From assembly GCA_050084515.1 (NCBI GenBank), contig CM114274.1, positions 33,604,001 through 33,668,000 on the forward strand: a DNA stretch of 64,000 bases, in the 5' to 3' direction. How positions within the stretch are numbered: position 1 is the stretch's first letter; every line of letters begins with the position of its first letter. Positions 12,900-22,583 of the stretch are shown here, in pieces. The stretch is from Blasia pusilla (Eukaryota; Marchantiophyta; Marchantiopsida; Blasiales). Position numbers and translations under genes: made by a program. Under the pieces are notes generated by a model, which saw only the letters and a program-made list of their open reading frames with translations, was not told the origin of the DNA and ran no database searches.

Positions 12900-13483
12900 T
12901 CATTCTAACGGGCAATGAGACTCAGCCGTACTCATCTCACTTGAGTCCTCAGAGCAAATTGAATGACAATCACTAATTTCCCATGACCCCGATCCGTAAC
13001 AATCACGTACAAATGAATGGCTAGATGCTATAGGGTCTGACGAAGGGATGCAATCATGTGTGGAATTTGTATCTCCTTCTCCCTCCTGACCTCCAACTAC
13101 TTCTTGTGAAATAGAATGATGATTCACCACAGGTGTGGTTAAAATCCTAGATGCACTCTCATCATAACTCCAACTCTGACCATTTCTCAAAGGGCTTATG
13201 CTAACATTAGGAGAATCCCATTTTTGCAAATTGGCAATGGTACATAGCTAGGACTTAAAGCCTTATCCATATTTTCAAAAATTGGCGATGGAACATAGCC
13301 AGGACTTGAAGCATTATTCCTATTTTCAACGATCGGCGAGGGGACATACTCCGGACTTGCTATTTGTATCACCTCTATGACGTCAAAATCTATAGGTGTA
13401 TAATCCCTTTCTTGTTCATCAAGAGGAACGTAGAACTCACCATCGCTATAGCGTAATTCGTCAACACTCATTTGTAAAGTATC
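12900..13483 (-). pseudogene. Unknown acidic serine/proline-rich frame with 17-residue repeats
   Basis: I do not recognise this protein. The minus-strand frame appears to begin at an acceptor (TGCAG) just before 13483. It encodes an acidic stretch (DELRYSDGEFYVPLDEQE) and then three tandem 17-residue units of the form SPxYVPSPIxENxxxA at 13383-13231. The frame shifts by one base in an A-run near 13225 and continues to a stop at 12900 through a serine-rich segment. It lies just upstream of, and on the same strand as, the Helitron Rep half, so it could be a 5' part of that element's transcript or a separate captured gene. The frameshift suggests it is broken. Confidence 0.35.
13231..13383 (-). 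repeat. 51-bp tandem repeat, three copies, in frame
   Basis: The word TTGGC/TCGGC on the plus strand starts units at 13231, 13282 and 13333, an exact 51-bp period. On the minus strand each unit encodes 17 residues around YVPSPI-EN or YVPLPI-KN. The period is a multiple of three, so expansion kept the frame. Confidence 0.75.
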
Positions 13484-13747
13484 CTGCATTATCCACACAA
13501 TTATTTAAATGAAAGAAATATTTCAAAATAATGAAAGAAAAACTCAATAGAAAAGGATACTAAATCTCCACACCTGAATATTAGAACACAAGCAGAGAAG
13601 ACTTACTTTTTTGAGTCACTCCACTCCCATAGAAATGAAACTTGATCGTTTGCTCAACTCAACAATCTCAAACAGACATATCTGAGAACAAAACCAACAT
13701 GGATTTGATGATTAATTGGATATACACAATAGATAGTACTCTCTAGG

Positions 13748-14176
13748 CTACTTATCTCCAATATCTTGACTATCTGCACTTATGTCTAAATCCCCATAAA
13801 CCATACACCTATATTCCAGGTCGAACTCATCACCAACATACCATCCCTCGGAATCATAGAGGGAAGTGGAGGAATATTCTCCATCGTCAAGTTCTTCAAG
13901 ACCAGGACAAATATCTACAAAGTATCTCTCATTACTATTGAGAATAATCACAATTTCCTCGCCTATTGAGACTTCTCTAACCTCCTCAGTCTCATTGAAA
14001 CCATTTGAAATAGGAGCAAAAAATTTAGGGTCCACATTAAACAATTTTCGTTTTCGTTCAGAGCGAGATAATGAAAATCTATGTTCATCTCTCTCTACCA
14101 AATATTCATGACTCCTATTTATTACAATTTCTTCCACAATTATCGGCCTCTTGCATCTCGATGAGAGAGTTGACAT
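13748..14176 (-). CDS. Hypothetical acidic protein, possible first exon
   Basis: This is a 142-codon minus-strand frame starting MSTLSSRCKRP. It has a basic N-terminal third (residues ~1-50, with SERKRK) and a strongly acidic C-terminal two thirds (ETEEVREVSIGEE, GLEELDDGEYSS, DEFDLEY). I know of no family match. No membrane segment or catalytic motif is visible. It lies upstream of and co-linear with the 12900-13483 frame and the Helitron Rep half, so it may be the 5' exon of the same transcription unit. Coding status rests only on length and biased composition. Confidence 0.35.
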   Translation of the reverse strand: MSTLSSRCKRPIIVEEIVINRSHEYLVERDEHRFSLSRSERKRKLFNVDPKFFAPISNGFNETEEVREVSIGEEIVIILNSNERYFVDICPGLEELDDGEYSSTSLYDSEGWYVGDEFDLEYRCMVYGDLDISADSQDIGDK

Positions 14177-14328
14177 GGCGTAAGCTAGTTAGCCTCACTC
14201 CGCATATACAATATTATTCACTGCAAATTTAAAAAGAGCATATTAAATTTTCAATATATTTAGATAATAAAAACCAAATAAGAGCATAAGAAAAAAAATT
14301 TTCATAAGTAAAAGCCGAAGTCCCCCTA

Positions 14329-14450
14329 GTATGGCGCAGTTAAATCATCCCATGCCCCTAGCCCTAGACATATAGCAGGGCTATGTGAGTAAGGCCGAGT
14401 CGTGAAGTGCGGGCCTAGTGGGCCGGGTTCGAACCCCGCTCCTGGCAGGA
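14329..14450 (+). other. Possible tRNA-derived SINE remnant (A-box and B-box like)
   Basis: TGGCGCAGTTA near 14333 resembles a pol III A box, and GGGTTCGAACCCC near 14426-14440 is a good B box and T-loop. The boxes are about 95 bp apart, too far for a tRNA gene, and there is no matching 5' acceptor strand for the TCCTGGC that follows. A decayed tRNA-derived SINE head is possible; a functional tRNA is not supported. Confidence 0.3.
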
Positions 14451-14479
14451 ATGTGTTGCGCGCGTCCAGAGCTTTTTCA

Positions 14480-14674
14480 ATATGCTCTACTCTCTATGTC
14501 TTTGGAGAAGTCTTGTTGGTGAGTCTGGCGGAAGGATGTCCATTGCTGCAGGAGCTTGAGATACATCAGTGCTCCGATGAGACGATCCCTATTCCCGTCA
14601 GATACACCGCTGAACTTGAGGAAAGACCGTCACCTACACTGTCGTTGTTGGAGTCCACTAAAGCTGTTAAGTAG
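14480..14674 (+). pseudogene. F-box/LRR-like fragment, part 1
   Basis: The plus-strand frame contains LVSLAEGCPLLQELEIHQC, the typical cysteine-containing leucine-rich repeat of plant F-box/LRR substrate receptors (AMN1/FBL type). Only about one repeat is present before the sequence runs into the duplicated segment at 14645. No F-box is visible. The similar LRR fragment at 15433-15600 on the same strand probably came from the same gene, with the duplication between them. Confidence 0.5.
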
Positions 14675-14916
14675 GACTTGGTTATCTTGATGGGCTCTGG
14701 AATGCTTAGCATACCGAATTGAAATCCACATCTGCCACGGGAAATCTGTCGATGCACTGTTTCCGACCTTTCATCATTCTTGCTTGGATGTCCCCCCGTG
14801 TGAAATTTATCACCATCCCCACAGGTGGATTGTAAAAGGGTGGATGCAACTGGCTTAGAGACATGGCTCTTCCTTTCTTCAGGAGACAAAAGTTCAGTGG
14901 TTGGGTAACATCCGAG
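14645..14916. repeat. ~275-bp direct duplication, left copy
   Basis: This segment recurs at 15137-15419 in the same orientation at roughly 95% identity by eye. The right copy has an extra ~12 bp inside a local ATTGAATTGAAATC repeat. On the minus strand both copies read the phrase YNPPVGMVI followed by ARMMKGRKQCIDRF, which I do not recognise. The segment lies between the two LRR fragments. Confidence 0.8.
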
Positions 14917-15136
14917 TACCCGGCTTCTTTCACAGTCTTCCACATTCACAAAATATTTCTCTACCTTGGAAGCAGTAACGGACTCGCTCTGTACCTCCAG
15001 GTCAGCAGGAGTGACTTCATTAGATTGAGGTCTCTCTTAGATTCATATTTACAATAGCTCCGTCTGAATATATTGAAAGTCCAGGGTACTCGTGCTCTCC
15101 AATGAGGTCTATGGGTGGAAGAAAATCTGCACTGCA

Positions 15137-15419
15137 TTGTTGGAGTCCACTAAAGCTGTTAAGTAGGACTTGGTTATCTTGATGGGCTTTGGACTGCTTA
15201 GCATACCGAATTGAAATCCACATCTGCCACAGGAAATTGAATTGAAATCTGTCGATGCACTGTTTCCGACCTTTCATCATTCTTGCTTGGATGTTCCCCC
15301 ATGTGACATTTATCACCATCCCCACAGGTGGATTGTAAAAGGGTGGATGCAACTGGCTTAGAGACATGGCTCTTCCTATCTTCAGGAGAAAAAAGTTGAG
15401 TGGTTGGGTAACATCCGAG
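15137..15419. repeat. ~275-bp direct duplication, right copy
   Basis: This is the second copy of 14645-14916, offset by 492 bp at its left end and 503 bp at its right end because of the small insertion. The minus-strand frame 15020-15367 stays open through it, ending in a tail with no recognisable domain. Confidence 0.8.
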
Positions 15420-15601
15420 GACCCATTCTGAGTATCAGTCTGAGGACATTACGGTTAGAAAGTTGCAAGTTTATTGACCGGAAACCGGGACCCGCAGAGC
15501 TCCTGAAGCGTTGTCCCACTCTTGAGCGTTTGCAACTGGCATGCTGCGACCTTCGTGATAAATTTGCGTTCGGGGCCCTGCTCAGTGTCTGCACAAATTA
15601 G
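15404..15601 (+). pseudogene. F-box/LRR-like fragment, part 2
   Basis: This is a 65-codon plus-strand frame with two leucine-rich repeat turns: LRTLRLESCKF and LLKRCPTLERLQLACCDL. The spacing is that of the plant cysteine-containing LRRs found behind F-box domains. It ends at a stop after VCTN. With no F-box and few repeats it is a gene fragment, related to the fragment at 14480-14674. Confidence 0.55.
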
Positions 15602-16025
15602 AGAAAAAAATTGCCATATTAGATGAGCGACGTTGGACTGCGTAATGTACCAGGATAATGAATGAAAGAATTCGCGTATGATTGGATTGGACGTCTCTTC
15701 CTATCTCTTGTGCCTCGCCTGTAACTTTCTTGAAATTTTGCTTCAGCCCATCTCCAGCGTGCTCGACCTTCGATTGCAGGTTCTCCCCCGAGTTCTGAAC
15801 CTTGCCAACGGAATCGTTGAACTTGCTCTCCAAATCTTCTTCAGCATTCTCAACCTTCCGATGCAATTCTTTGCCCTCCATCCTCTCTCGAAATGATAGA
15901 TCCCCTATTCTGCCTCCACTTCCTTCTCCAAAGTAACTCAAGCCAAGCATTTGTTTGCACTTAAGCAGCTCAGATGCTCGTAAGTGTCCGTTTTTAGAGA
16001 TAATAGATGTCATTGTATGGAGCAC
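15582..16025 (-). pseudogene. LEA-like 11-mer repeat fragment
   Basis: The minus-strand frame encodes a hydrophilic, probably helical middle part (about 15690-15900) with an 11-residue period. Successive units start KVENAEEDLES, KFNDSVGKVQN, SGENLQSKVEH and AGDGLKQNFKK. This is the pattern of group 3 LEA proteins, which protect membranes and proteins during drying. A plastid or mitochondrial targeting segment cannot be judged. The flanking parts of the frame look non-coding, so this is probably one exon of a gene or a captured fragment. Confidence 0.45.
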
Positions 16026-16460
16026 ACATAACTCCTTGAATACTGTTTTGACGTTTGTCCCAATGCAAATGGCTACTTCAGCTCCTTACTTTTATTACCT
16101 AAATCAAATATGAATTAGAGACATTCAAATATGTGGTTGCAGGGAGTTACGCTTGTCCTCAAATATTTTTGGTTGTTATGTCTCTAAGAAGGAAGTTGAG
16201 ACATCTATTTGGGGAGGAGCTTATTTTCTTTAAGGAAAAAAAACTACCATATTAAGTAACCCCCCTCCTCACATTATAGTATAGATTATGTCTAAACTTG
16301 CTAAGTCACCCGTTAAACATTCCGCTTGTAACGTGCGTGTGTTTGCATAAGAGTTCTTAAATCCAATTTTCTTTTAATAATATACTAGCCGGTGCTAGTG
16401 ATATTTAATTTTTCTTCATTATATCTTTTTAATTCAATTTTTTTCAAGTGACATATGTGA

Positions 16461-16517
16461 AACCCTTCTCGAGTGTTGACCTATCCTTAGAGGATAGGTC
16501 TACACTTGAGAAGGTTT
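16461..16517. repeat. 27-bp inverted repeat with 3-nt loop (24/27 paired)
   Basis: Bases 16461-16487 pair with 16491-16517 at 24 of 27 positions, leaving only TAG as the loop. This near-cruciform structure is typical of a small foldback. Confidence 0.75.
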
Positions 16518-16994
16518 TCTCAAACTATGTGCTCTTTTAATTATATATTAGATAGATGTGAATTTTCACTTTTTTTCTTTCTTATGTTAAAAGCCACCTA
16601 AAAATCAACTTCACAGTTTTTAGTAAAGATAATTTATGAAGAATTTACAAGCTAGAGTGTTGTTTTTAATTATGGGATTTTTATGAATACTTTTTTCGTG
16701 ATAGTGTCAGACCAAATTCCAAATGAGAACTATATAACAAACTATTAAAATTTTCTAATAATCCAAATGTTCATATTTGAATTTGGATGCCTCGATGACT
16801 CTTAATTTCTTAAAGATACCCCTAACTTGAAACAATTTAAATGAAGAGAGTTTGAAAGATGGAGTCTTGTATGATATATTAATATGGCTTCGTAAGAATT
16901 CTTATAATAGGGTGTGTTCTTAGCTTTAAATTGCTTGTTATCATTTACTTTTCAAATACAAGATGTCATAGAGAATCGTTTGTAGTATCATTAC

Positions 16995-17165
16995 CAGACA
17001 CCAATTGACAAATCTGGTCCTTTGGAAAACCCGATTTTGTTCTATTATCAATTTTTATGGACATAAGGGTTAAAAATTTGCGGGTGTTTCTAGATTGGTC
17101 CAGCTATCATCAATTTTTGTCGTAAGTTTCAGGTTTTTTTACTAAAGAGTTTACTCCAAATCCAC
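16995..17165 (+). repeat. Dispersed repeat, copy 1
   Basis: The segment running from GATTTTGTTCTATTATCAA through GGACATAAGGGTTAAAAAT to AAAGAGTTTACTCCAAAT recurs inverted at about 37310-37490. Conserved blocks are separated by diverged ones. No coding capacity is visible, so the family is unknown. Confidence 0.7.
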
Positions 17166-18673
17166 CCTCCATTTCATATGTTGGATTAACAAAAGAAGCT
17201 ATCACCGAGTCATGTTGACATAACATCGGTTTTTCGCTAACATTCTTCTCCCATTTCTTTACATGCTAATTTTGATATCTCTTTCTTGGGGCAATATTTT
17301 CCCATCCAAATGTATTTAATAGCCATCAATGTTGAATTCTAAAATTAATATATGCACCAACTCTAACTAGAACTTGTCCTATTCATATGAGATATTTGTT
17401 TCATTATTTTCTAGTCTCATTAGGACAAAGTCTGCAACATTAAAATCTACCAATGAACCTTATGTTTCCTTCACTAATAGCATATAAACTCTAGAACTAA
17501 ATCTAGTGGGCCCACAATGATAATTTGGAGTCTGAAAAATTCCATTTCTATAGACAATAGAAACTTAAGTGTTTTCTTTGGTTAGAGGCCAAAAGTTCTC
17601 CAATGTCTCCAAGAACAATAAAGCAGTATCATGGGCTATTAAACTACTCTCTTTTTTATACCAAAGTCTTCAATTCTTGTTGCCTTTAGATTTAATCATA
17701 TGTTTTGTATCTTGTCCTTAGGGTTTCCATAAGAAAAAAATCGGTCCAACTTCTCAATCGTCTTCCTCAATCGTAGTGCTTGTTGTTGGAACTCCACCTT
17801 TTTGCTTCTGAAAGACTAGATTCTTATCTTATCAAAGTTCTCAATATACTGAACAACATCTTTCTTGACATCGGAAAATGCCTTCAAACGTCATACACAC
17901 AATCATTTGGCTGTCACTCTCTATTAGACACAAAGAACCATACAATGTCATCTTGTAATATATGATGGGCATACCATCTTATGCTCATCCAGAGATCTAG
18001 TAAATTGGAATTAACATGGCTTTTCCACTCTATACCACTGATTTTTCATCTGAGGCCCGATGAAACCTTTCAAGTACTCCTTAAAGTCGAGAATGTTCTT
18101 AACCACTTGTGGTGTTGATTCGATGAAGTGGAGTTAAAAAACTATGTGGCAAGATCTTTTAAGGCATATAAATTATGTCACCACAAAATTCCCAAAATTT
18201 TTCTTAACATAGTATCAACATCTTCGTGAGTGTGCCCCGAGATTAGAAAAGGAAAATGAATCTCTTTGAACTAGAAGGGCCAATTACACCATGACGTCAA
18301 TGTTGTTGTTATCTTTTCGAGAATTGTCTATTTGAAGATTCTGAACCTTAGGCAACTTTCTTAGTCCATCTTTGCCAATCTATATGAGCCTATAAAGTGC
18401 ACAAAATAATCCATCAAGCTTTTCCCTCCCTTTCAAGAATCAACTATGAAGAGGAGTGAGAACGTCCAAGAGCCTTTGTTTCATTGCAAGGGTTTTCCAA
18501 ACTCTGAAACAACTTTTCTAATGATCCAACAATCCAATTTGATCCTTGCTTGTAGATTCCTATGGCAAATTGAGCACACGGTCTATGCCCATGAGTCACT
18601 ATATCAACAATAAAAAAAGGACTAATTCAACATAATATTCAAGTACTTAAAGAGGAACCCATTTCTCCAATGG

Positions 18674-21073
18674 TTGTACCTAATGGGACTTTTGGAGGAC
18701 GATAGAGAGATCTTTTCTTGCTTTGAAGAGGCGGTTGTCATTCGTACTAGCTATTCATTACGTCTACTCTTTGCCATTTGTCTTCTATATAATACACCTT
18801 CCCTTGCGGCTATGGTGTGGGAACATTTTTTGGTTCCATTGATAGAAGATCTTCTACATCAAAGGCGTGAGGTAATATGCATGGCTTTTGTTGAGTCAAT
18901 TTTTTTCTTATTTCTCTTATGAATATTTTAGGTACTTTATTTATGTTTTAACTTCTATATTTGTTGCTTGTAATAGAGAATTGGTATTCCAACCCTTCCA
19001 TTGGATGTTCATATTATTAATCTTGCGTTATTGGAGGTCCATTACCATCTTCAAGATCATGGTGAAAGTATGGCGGACTTCCCCGATATGCCTCAACCAG
19101 ATTTCCAAGCTCGTGATTTATCTATTTCGCGTCTAGAAGAGGAAGAGCTCTCCTACGATCATGATATTCTTTGTGAACGTGTGAGAGCATGAGAGATGTC
19201 TTTAAATGATGGACAACGCGCGATTTGGGAAGTTATTTGTAATTCTTTTCGCGATATCTTACAGGATGCGCCACCTTCTGTAAGTGGATATAATGTATAG
19301 TATATTTTATTATTATTTTCTTACACTTTTTATTTATTTAAGTTTTATTCTTTTAAAGTGCTTTTCTGTAACGAAAAATATGGATTTTTCAGGCAAAACT
19401 TTTCTTTATCGATGGTCCTGGTGGAACAAGAAAAACACTTTTGTACAACCTTCTTCTTGCAATGGTACGGAGCGAGGGTCATATAGCTCTTGCAGTTGCA
19501 TCTTCGGGGATTGCCGCTTTATTATTGGATGGAGGTCGTATTGCTCATTCTCGATTCAAGATTCCTATCCAAGTACATGAAAGTTCCACTTGCAAGTAAG
19601 TCTAGATTTAAGATTTCTTTTCCTTTTATGACATGCATATTATTATTTTATTTTTTGATTATCCTTCATAAATGTTCCTCAGATATTGTTTTGTTATCGA
19701 TTTTCCAGCCTATCGGTCAATAGTCATATGGCCCGCCTTATACAAAAGGCGAAGTTGATCGTGTGGGATGAAGCTCCTATGACCCATCGTCACGCATTTG
19801 AGGCTGTTAATCGTACTTTCCAAGATATCATGGGTTTGATGGATCCTCGATTACGAGATTTGCCTTTTGGGGGGAAGATCGTTTTATTTGGTGGTGACTT
19901 TCGACAACTTCTTCCAGTTGTTCGTCGTGGAGATCGTGCCACAATTGTGCGTGCAACACTTAGGAGATCTCTTATTTGGTTGACGTGAGATTATTGAAAC
20001 TCACTACCAACATGAGAGTTAATACTGTACTAGGTATTAAAGAATAAACCTAATATTTCATCTTTTTCATTTCATGTGGTTTTTGTTTATTTTTAATATT
20101 TACTTATTCCTTCATCTTATATTTATTATCAGGATATGCACGAGAAGAGCAAGAAGCGTTTGCAAAGTGGTTATTAGAGGTAGGAGAGGGTCGTGTACTG
20201 TTACATTTGGACCTTGGAGAGGATTTTATACAAGTTTCGGATGCGATAATTGTTAAAACCACAAGGATCAATGATTTCATTGACATTGTTTATGGACACG
20301 ATGTTCATAAGTGGAGTGACATTGATTTCTTGAGGGGTACATCCATTTTGTCAACCAAGAATACTACTGTGGATATTATAAACGGAGAAATCATGTCTCG
20401 ATTTCCAGGAGAGGTAATATTTATATTCTTGAATATCATTATTCTATTTTGATTGTTCTACTGCTACATTTTTCTATCATCTCTCTTATTATTAATGATT
20501 TATTTTGTTTTTGCAGGAGCATACTTTCTTGAGTGTTGATTCTGTTTCCGACGATGAGATGAGACTTGTTTATCCAACATAATTTTTGAATACATGTTTA
20601 CCATCTGGATTGCCACCTCATTGTTTGACTTTGAAGATTGGAGCTCCGATAATGCTATTACGGAATATGAATGGAGCAAAGGGACAAGCAAACGAGACTC
20701 GGCTGGTGATAGCTGGCTTTAGTCGACATCATATAGATGCAACAATTATCACGGGAAAAAATATTGGAGCTCGAGTTTTCATTCCACGCATTCCATTGAT
20801 TGCTTCTGATTCCGGCCTACTTTTTGATTTACGACGATTTCAATTTCCTATCCGTCCTGCTTTTGCAATGACTATTAATAAGTCTCAATTCAAACATTAG
20901 ATAGAGTTGGTATTTACTTGCCCAATCCAGTATTTTCTCATCGACAATTGTATGTTGCTTTGTCAAGAGTAGGCTCGAAGAATTCTATTCATATTATGAC
21001 AGGTAATGAAAATGCTACTAACAAAACAAGTATTTACACTAGAAATGTTGTATGTAATAAAGTGCTAAATTAA
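18674..21073 (+). pseudogene. Helitron helicase half (Pif1-like), decayed
   Basis: This is the SF1B Pif1-type helicase part of a Helitron RepHel protein. It starts at YLMGLLEDDRE, the segment that normally follows the Rep domain. Walker A is at 19414-19437 but reads GPGGTRKT instead of GPGGTGKT. Walker B (IVWDEAP) is at 19758-19778. GGDFRQLLPVV and TTNMR follow, and the C-terminal YVALSRV box lies near 20950. Exons: 18674-18871, 18977-19279, 19393-19595, 19709-20033, 20133-20413 and 20517-21073. The introns are 105, 113, 113, 99 and 103 nt, all GT-AG. Breaks: TGA at 19190, a frameshift near 19980, TAA at 20579, and a one-base loss near 20885 in the NKSQGQ motif. The frame ends at TAA 21071-21073. 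Loss of the Walker A glycine alone should abolish ATP use. Confidence 0.9.
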
Positions 21074-21180
21074 ATTAAAATAACATTATATATGTGAAAT
21101 TTTATATTGGACAAAACAAGTATTTATACTAGAAATGTTATATGTAATAAAATGCTAAATTAAAATAAAATAACATTATG
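21021..21180. repeat. 90-bp tandem duplication over the Helitron 3' coding end
   Basis: The stretch starting ACAAAACAAGTATTTA at 21021 is repeated from 21111 for about 70 bp with few changes. The first copy contains the last codons and stop of the helicase frame. Confidence 0.8.
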
Positions 21181-21470
21181 GCAAGCATTTTCTAAATTTT
21201 GTAAGGATTCACTTATTAATATGATTAATTTTACATATGCTAAATTTTGATGCTAAATCCTAAACCAAATCAACTTCTAATAAGTAAATACTAGATTCTA
21301 GGGAACCGAAAGCTATAAAGAAAGCGATCCCATCAAATGAATAAAACCCATGCATTGAAATGAAAAGCTAATGAGTTCCATAGGAGACGGAAAGAAAGGA
21401 TGGGTAGTTTCGGGAATTAAAAAAGAACTTTCATGATTACATGACGTAGGGTGGATGCCTTTCATGCAGT
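21181..21470. other. Short AT-rich spacer
   Basis: Nothing recognisable. No convincing Helitron 3' terminus (hairpin followed by CTRR) was identified here. Confidence 0.4.
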
Positions 21471-21478
21471 TATATAAT

Positions 21479-21887
21479 TACGCTTTGAACACGAGGAATA
21501 CTCTCAATAGCGATCTATGATGTATGCACAAGAGATTGCCAGAATCCACATGCCTCGCTGAATCGATGACTGCCATCAGCCTGTCTGCCTGCGTCGGACA
21601 GTCGGAGCTCATAGCCTCGTAGAAAATGGAGGTCAACCCTTCGCATCGTAATTCAGTAAAAACCTGCAGATGGGAGATAGATCTGCTATCGTCTACGAGA
21701 CTGTTTTACTACGTAAGACGGAATCTACTGCATTGATCGAGCAATTATGAATCGTTGTTTCCTCCGAACAAACGTCAGCTGCCAGTTCCTTGCTGATGCG
21801 GGACGCTGCGACCTGTGGGTGGCTAGCTAGCTGCATTCGCGTTTCTGTACACTTCGGAGAGTTGATGATCATCCTGATTGGCCGCAA
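21479..21887 (-). pseudogene. Possible exons of an unknown minus-strand gene
   Basis: Two minus-strand frames look coding in composition. One (21887-21693) reads INSPKCTETRMQLASHPQ and continues to a stop. The other runs from a CTGCAG acceptor near 21665 to a stop at 21479 and contains GLTSIFYEAMSSDCPTQADR. I do not recognise the protein. They point away from the MATE gene, so a divergent neighbour is possible, but the frames may also be chance. Confidence 0.25.
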
Positions 21888-22065
21888 GTCGGGGGAATTG
21901 GACTGCTGCAGTCATGTGTGGTGCTTATTTTGAGGAAGCGAGTGTGCAACGTAGTACAAAATTTGGGAAATGTCCGATGCCTCTGAGTATCTTGTTTGCG
22001 AATGTGTGGATTGTTGTGCAGTTTCCTGCTTCTTTAGGCATGCACGCCTTTCCGTGGGTTCGGTT

Positions 22066-22371
22066 TTTGATGATGATTTTGTTCACGGTCAGGTTTGGTG
22101 TGTTTCTTCACCAATATTTTATCCTTTTGACTTGGGGAGATCTTTTCGCAAAAGACTCGGCGATGGGAACTATAATGATTTTGATCACGGCCAGGCATGG
22201 TTTGTTTCTTCTCCACTATTTCGTCCTTGTGACTCGGGGAGATCTTTTTGCAAAAGACTCGGCGATGGGAACCATAATGATTTTGATCACTGCCAGGCAT
22301 GGTTTGTTTCTTCTCCACTATTTCATCCTCTTGACTTGGGGAGATCTTTTTGCAACAAAACTGGCGATTGG
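22066..22371. repeat. 102-bp tandem repeat, three copies
   Basis: The word GACTTGGGGAGAT (GACTCGGGGAGAT in the middle copy) occurs at 22129, 22231 and 22333, an exact 102-bp period. The copies are about 85-95% alike. The period is 34 codons, so long frames are open on both strands. The plus frames at 21878 and 21970 and the minus frame at 22384-22034 all repeat a 34-residue unit. The array sits 200-500 bp upstream of the MATE start codon. Confidence 0.85.
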
Positions 22372-22583
22372 TTCCCCGATCCAAGTGTATCTTTCAAGAG
22401 TCCTCCGAGGCTCTAGCCGATCCTGCAAACGCACACTGGTGAGTTTCCTCCATGATTTACAGTATGCAGGGAGAGCACGAAAGGTCCTCGGTCTCCAGCT
22501 CAGACTAGTCCATCAGCGACGAGGTAGGTCAGGTGGGAGCCCGATCAGCTAAGGAGCCTCTAGTCAGGTGTCACCGAAATTCA

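Larger units (their letters stand above)
16026..18673. other. AT-rich DNA without a recognisable gene
   Basis: Frames are short and motif-free on both strands. The stretch contains a near-perfect hairpin (16461-16517) and one copy of a dispersed repeat (16995-17165). Its right edge abuts the start of the Helitron helicase half. Confidence 0.55.

Noticed and set aside
14402-14470. tRNA gene suggested by GGGTTCGAACCCC
   Set aside because: There is no complementary acceptor stem and the A-box is too far away; at most a SINE remnant.
21074-21470. Helitron 3' end (hairpin plus CTRR)
   Set aside because: CTAG-like words occur but none follows a GC-rich hairpin at the expected 10-12 bp.
21878-22552. 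224-codon plus-strand frame as a membrane protein
   Set aside because: Its hydrophobicity comes from the 102-bp repeat, which is also open on the other strand; no domain was recognised and it runs into the MATE leader.
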